Below, piece after piece: positions 18,801-21,993 of a stretch of 21,993 bases of DNA (positions within the stretch are counted from its first letter, which is position 1; every line of letters begins with the position of its first letter). Source of the DNA: Isohypsibius dastychi (Eukaryota; Tardigrada; Eutardigrada; Parachela; Isohypsibiidae); the NCBI GenBank assembly GCA_034696485.1, contig JAQIWT010000373.1:1-21993 (forward strand), written 5' to 3'. The notes below the pieces were generated by a model that ran no database searches, had not been told where the DNA came from, and saw only the letters and a list, made by a program, of their open reading frames with translations. The translations under genes were made by a program, and so were the position numbers.

Positions 18801-21064
18801 GCAGAACTGCAAACGTTTGAACACACGTATGTAGTGGATGTAATTCTTTTTTTCATTAGGACGTTATTCACGCTGGAAAGTACCACTTGAACTCCGGGGT
18901 CCGCTACTCAATCGCCAACGACATCGTCGAAGGCATGACCTATCTCCACAAAAATGAAATCGTGCACGGGCAATTGACAACAAACAACTGCTACATTGAC
19001 GGCCGTTGGAATGCTCAAGTTGGCGACTGGGAACAGAACGTTCTACATTGCGCTCAGAAGGTTCATTTCACGGCTTTCGAGCCATTATATCGCAGCGTCT
19101 CCGACACTTACCCAAAAGACCTCGACGGTCTGAATGAATATTGTCGACTTCTCTACTCGAGTCCGTCAGAAATTCTCGAACAAGATGCCAAAAAGCTCTT
19201 TCTCGTTACAAGTCCGACCAAGGCCTCGGATGTTTACAGTTTCGCCATTACAATCTACGAAGTGTTCAGCAACATGATGCCATTTGAAAACCTTGCCAAA
19301 GAGGAGGACTCCAAATGGAGTCCATTGAAGATTCTAGTTCTTATCAAAGCTATTGATACGCGACCAATCATTCCGGATGACATGCGTATGGAATTCGCAC
19401 ACATTGTTCAGCTAATCGAGAAATGCTGGGATCCTGAAGAGAACAAGCGACCGACATTTATTCAAATTGGAAAAATGCTGAGAGCCGCGAATCCGAAGGG
19501 GGAAAGTGTGGTTGATACGATGATGCAGGCTGTTGAGAATTACGCGCTGAGTTTGGAAGAGAAGGTCGTGGAAAGGACGACCGAAATGGAGAAGGTTACT
19601 CAGAATTTGAAAACTTTACTTCATAATATGCTGCCCCCAAGTATCGCTGATAAGCTTTCGAGAGGGGAGCAAGTTGAGCCGGAGTTTTATGATTCGGTGA
19701 CCATTTGCTTTACGGACATTGTTGGGTTCACCTCGATCGCGGCCGCGTCGCTGCCGATCCAGATTGTCAACCTGCTCAACGATCTTTATATAAGTGAGTG
19801 ATTCGATTTTGAGGCCTGCTGATGTTGTTCTGTTAAGATTGTTGTTGTTGGATTGCAGCATTTGATTCGGTGATCAATAATCACGATGTTTATAAAGTGG
19901 AGACTATTGGTGATTCGTACATGTGTATATCGGGCTTACCCCGAAGAAATGGATTGGCACATGCAGCAGAAATTGGAACGATGGCATTGGATATGCTGAG
20001 TGTCGTTTCAACGATCCCGATTCGTCACATGCCTGGGAGTGTCTTGAGAGTGCGAGCGGGCGCCCATAGTGGGAGTGTCATGGCCGGTAAGCTTGGTTCT
20101 TCGTATGCTGGTCAGCTCATGTTGACCAGAATGTTCACAACTTTTCATCTTTTTTTAATGATAAAAGCAACTTGGGTGCGCAACAGACTTGGTAACGCTC
20201 AAAATAAAGACGTTGTTTTTCAAAGCAAACAGATTTTTCGGGCAGATCTCATGGGATTTCGGAGGTCCAGTTATGAAATCTACCAAACCATAACCGAAGA
20301 TCAAAAACGAATTGAAAAATTTATGCGATATTTTTCAAAAACGAGATTTCAGGCCATGTAGATTGTCAAAGAGATTTCAGGCCATGTAGATTGTCAAAAC
20401 TTGCTCTGTGAAACTCTCGCTCATTTCCGTATCAGTATCGGCACTTTGAAAACTTGGCCTGAACCAGCTCTAAATAGCGCAGCTTGCGCCCCCCCCCCCT
20501 ATAATTTACTTACAATTTTATTAGATGATGGAAACCTGAGTGGAAACTCATTGGAAACTCAGAAAGTTCTAGTAATTTGAACCTAATGTGTTGACTGTCC
20601 GAGTCTAGGTGTTGTGGGAATCAAGATGCCTCGTTACTGCCTTTTTGGTGATACAGGTACAAAGTGGTCGTGATCAATGAATTTGGATAATGTCTAATTC
20701 TGTGTTGCCTTTCAGTCAACACTGCTGCGAGAATGGAGTCGTCTTCCTTACCAATGCGAATTCAGATCAGCGAGGACACAAAGAACATTCTGGAAACTTT
20801 CAAAGTGTATGAAATTCACTTGAGGGGTGTGCGAGATATCAAGGTACGAATGATGGAAATACAACCAGAATTCAGTCTATGGCAAATTGTTTGGAAATGG
20901 CATGGTTTGGCGACAAAGTATGACAGTTTGTTTTGCAGGGAAAAGGCAATCTGACGACATATTGGTTGACGGGGAAAAGTGGTTTTTCTAAAGATCTCCC
21001 TGTGTTCGATCCAGCTCAAGACGATGAACTTTTATTGATGCTCGATCAATCGCAAATCAAATAA
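15874..21064 (+). CDS. Receptor guanylate cyclase with PstS-type phosphate-binding ectodomain
   Basis: The gene product should make cGMP in response to a ligand outside the cell. Exons as read: 15874-15999 (1b), 16214-16410, 16468-16766, 17206-17575, 17969-18593, 18860-19793, 19859-20086, 20609-20656, 20716-20843, 20939-21064. They join in one open frame: 1,026 residues with exon 1b, 1,027 with exon 1a at 14470-14598. Order of parts (1a numbering): signal peptide ~1-20, PstS-type domain ~28-375, one membrane helix ~399-421, kinase-homology domain ~435-740, linker helix, cyclase domain ~820-1005. Exon phases carry the frame from ectodomain through membrane helix to cyclase, so this is one protein, not two neighbouring genes. 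Usual animal receptor cyclases have an ANF-receptor (PBP type I) ectodomain; this type II binding-protein fold is different. I do not recall a described animal cyclase of this form. Introns are longer than in NF1 and carry G/C homopolymers. Confidence 0.9.
16932..17035. repeat. Complementary G-run and C-run within one intron
   Basis: Inside the 439-nt intron 16767-17205, a G tract (GGGGA then ten G, 16932-16946) is followed ~80 nt later by twelve C (17024-17035). The two could pair in the transcript. The rest of this intron holds a 7-bp hairpin ATCCAGT/ACTGGAT (16786-16809) and nothing coding. Confidence 0.8.
17576..17968 (+). other. 393-nt intron before the transmembrane exon
   Basis: Donor GTACCT at 17576 splits an arginine codon (AG then A), and the acceptor CCTGTTACAG ends at 17968. 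The intron is AT-rich with a short ATA/TAA repeat near 17630-17643. Frames on both strands near 17817-18071 are low in similarity to anything known and overlap the next exon, so they are treated as chance. Confidence 0.7.
18688..18787. repeat. Second complementary G-run and C-run within an intron
   Basis: In the 266-nt intron 18594-18859, GGGAGGGGGG (18688-18697) is followed by a run of fifteen C (18773-18787), in the same G-then-C order as the pair at 16932-17035. A lone run of eleven C occurs in a later intron at 20489-20499. Confidence 0.8.
20087..20608 (+). other. 522-nt intron inside the cyclase catalytic domain
   Basis: Donor GTAAGC at 20087 and acceptor GTCTAG ending at 20608 flank it. 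Reading straight through the donor stays open for 91 codons, to a TAG at 20359-20361. A retained intron or early polyadenylation would therefore give a cyclase that lacks Cys938 and the catalytic Asn/Arg. It also holds a 28-bp tandem duplication (20343-20398) and a C run (20489-20499). Confidence 0.7.
20343..20398. repeat. Perfect 28-bp tandem duplication
   Basis: The unit starts GAGATTTCAGGCCATG and occurs twice head to tail without mismatch (20343-20370 and 20371-20398). Each copy contains TTTCAG, which resembles a splice acceptor. The first copy also holds the TAG that closes the read-through frame. Confidence 0.95.
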
Positions 21065-21274
21065 TCCCGCGAAATTCCCATAAACTCACCCAATATTTTG
21101 ATCCTGTGATATAACACCGTTCTAGAATTAATTGCCGATCTATCGAAGATCGGTCCACTATTTCCCTTTACGGAGAAAATCTGTTGGTAACACCCCACTT
21201 TATTCAAGACAGACAACCTTCGAAAACAAGTTCTGATATCTTTGGATTCTCCAATACCCAGTACTTAATGTCTA
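21065..21274. other. Cyclase 3' UTR and spacer to the downstream transposon
   Basis: No AATAAA is seen after the stop codon at 21062-21064. The clearest structure is a perfect hairpin at 21135-21153, a CCGATCT stem with an ATCGA loop, starting 71 nt after the stop. No coding frame is recognised. Confidence 0.5.
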
Positions 21275-21993
21275 CAGGGGCGGGGCATTTATTCGAGACC
21301 ACTTTGTTTGCGCGGGCCTGCTTTGTCACTTGAATTTTTCTCCCCAGTTTCCAAAACAGTTTCATATTTATAAGAGCCCATTGTATTCAGAAAATTTTGG
21401 TTGGGATTTGTTCGCTGTGAGATGGGACGAAAACTTGATCCCGAAGTGAAGGGATCCATCATTGCCCTTCATGGGATAGGATATTCTCAGCGAAAAATTG
21501 TCAAGGCGCTCAAGGAGCAGAATGTTGTTGTTAGTAAAACAGCTGTTTGCCATGCTATCCGGGAAAAAAATCTGGAGGAGATCGGAGCTGTTGATGGAGA
21601 AAAAAAAGCGTGGAACCGAGGACTACCAAAAAAGCGTACCAAGAACCTGATCAAGAAAGTGAAGAAGGATTCGTCAGGCCCTTCTCCCCTCACCCATCTT
21701 CAGATGGCAAAAAAGTACGGAGTGTCCAAGCGTACTATTGGCAGAATTATTCACAGCAATCTGGAAGGCAAGTTGAGGAAAAAGCATCGTGTCCATGCTC
21801 TGTCGAATAAACAGATCGCTCAACGACTAGAACGGGGTCCTCGCTTCCTTCTCTACCTAGAAGGCAATTTGTGGAAAAAGATCTTGACAGTGGATGAAGC
21901 ATGGGTGTATCTTACTAATGTTAACGGAATTCGTCGGATTTATTACCAGTTCAAAGGAGATCGGACGGAAGAAAGTTGGACGAAATACTGGAA
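21275..21993 (+). mobile_element. Tc1/mariner-type DNA transposon, 5' part, cut by window end
   Basis: A transposase frame starts at 21422. Upstream, a TA (21273-21274) is followed by CAGGGGCGGGGCATTTATTC, which could be the left terminal inverted repeat. The right end is outside the window, so the left boundary is only a proposal. TTTATAAG at ~21366 could be the element's own promoter box. The MITE at 12747-13180 has different ends and is not a deletion copy of this element. Confidence 0.6.
21422..21993 (+). CDS. Tc1/mariner superfamily transposase, 3' partial
   Basis: The enzyme binds the element's ends and cuts and pastes it at TA sites. From ATG 21422 the frame is open for 190 codons to the window edge, without stop or frameshift. 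Two helix-turn-helix segments form the expected paired DNA-binding region: SIIALHGIGYSQRKIVKALK (~13-32) and QMAKKYGVSKRTIGRIIHS (~99-117). KKHRVHALSNKQIAQRLERG is the usual linker to the catalytic domain. LTVDEAW (~155-161) contains the first catalytic aspartate of the DDE/D triad at residue 158; the remaining two acids would lie beyond the window. The subfamily (DD34D, DD34E, DD37 and so on) cannot be decided without the missing end. The intact frame suggests a fairly young copy. Confidence 0.88.
   Translation, partial: MGRKLDPEVKGSIIALHGIGYSQRKIVKALKEQNVVVSKTAVCHAIREKNLEEIGAVDGEKKAWNRGLPKKRTKNLIKKVKKDSSGPSPLTHLQMAKKYGVSKRTIGRIIHSNLEGKLRKKHRVHALSNKQIAQRLERGPRFLLYLEGNLWKKILTVDEAWVYLTNVNGIRRIYYQFKGDRTEESWTKYW

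Larger units (their letters stand above)
18260..21030 (+). other. Kinase-homology and guanylate cyclase domains
   Basis: The kinase-like part is a pseudokinase, as in known receptor cyclases. The catalytic loop reads [12 protein letters not shown], with no HRD aspartate, and the DFG site reads GDW. The C-lobe is normal ([26 protein letters not shown]). The linker [18 protein letters not shown] is the expected dimerising coiled coil. In the cyclase domain the metal aspartates are Asp826 ([11 protein letters not shown], codon 19715) and Asp870 ([10 protein letters not shown]). The guanine-selecting pair is Glu866 and Cys938 (PRYCLFGD), and the catalytic Asn/Arg lie in VNTAARMES. Everything needed for GTP-to-cGMP activity as a homodimer is present. 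Confidence 0.9.

Overview
This is a window of animal nuclear DNA. Coding sequence is broken by many spliceosomal introns (GT..AG, most only 53 to 70 nt in the first gene). Genes sit close together, all four recognisable ones are on the + strand, and transposon pieces lie between and after them. The source is probably a small-genome protostome. The presence of NF1, which C. elegans lacks, together with the very short introns makes me think of a tardigrade-like ecdysozoan. That is inference only; no sequence here fixes the species.

Layout. (1) 519-10644: all but the first ~100 residues of neurofibromin (NF1), reconstructed as 24 exons that join in one open frame of 2,640 codons plus stop. It includes the RasGAP domain with its arginine finger and the Sec14-PH lipid-binding module. 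(2) 11021-11947: a single-exon, 308-residue type II membrane glycosyltransferase of the beta-1,3-galactosyltransferase family (GT31). (3) 11948-14469: intergenic DNA holding a 434-bp non-autonomous DNA transposon with TA target duplication and pogo/Tigger-like ends, plus several unexplained ORFs and hairpins. (4) 14470-21064: the most unusual gene, a receptor guanylate cyclase. Its extracellular part is a PstS-type (bacterial phosphate-binding) domain instead of the usual natriuretic-receptor-type domain, followed by one membrane helix, a degenerate kinase-homology domain, a coiled-coil linker and a cyclase domain with all key residues present. It has two candidate first exons (14470-14598 and 15874-15999). 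Each encodes its own signal peptide plus the first strand of the PstS domain, and both end in the same phase. (5) 21275-21993: the 5' part of a Tc1/mariner-type transposon with an open transposase frame that runs off the window.

How the genes relate: NF1 (Ras shut-off), GT31 (Golgi glycan synthesis) and the cyclase (cGMP signalling at the cell surface) have no obvious shared pathway; their proximity looks like ordinary gene packing. The strongest candidate for a new system is the cyclase. The residues that bind phosphate in bacterial PstS (the A-T-F turn, GSG loop, an Asp, and Arg..Ser-Gly-Thr) are all visible, so a phosphate- or oxyanion-gated cGMP receptor is a reasonable hypothesis.

All exon boundaries were placed by eye, from splice-site consensus, frame continuity and remembered family sequences; no alignment or search was run.
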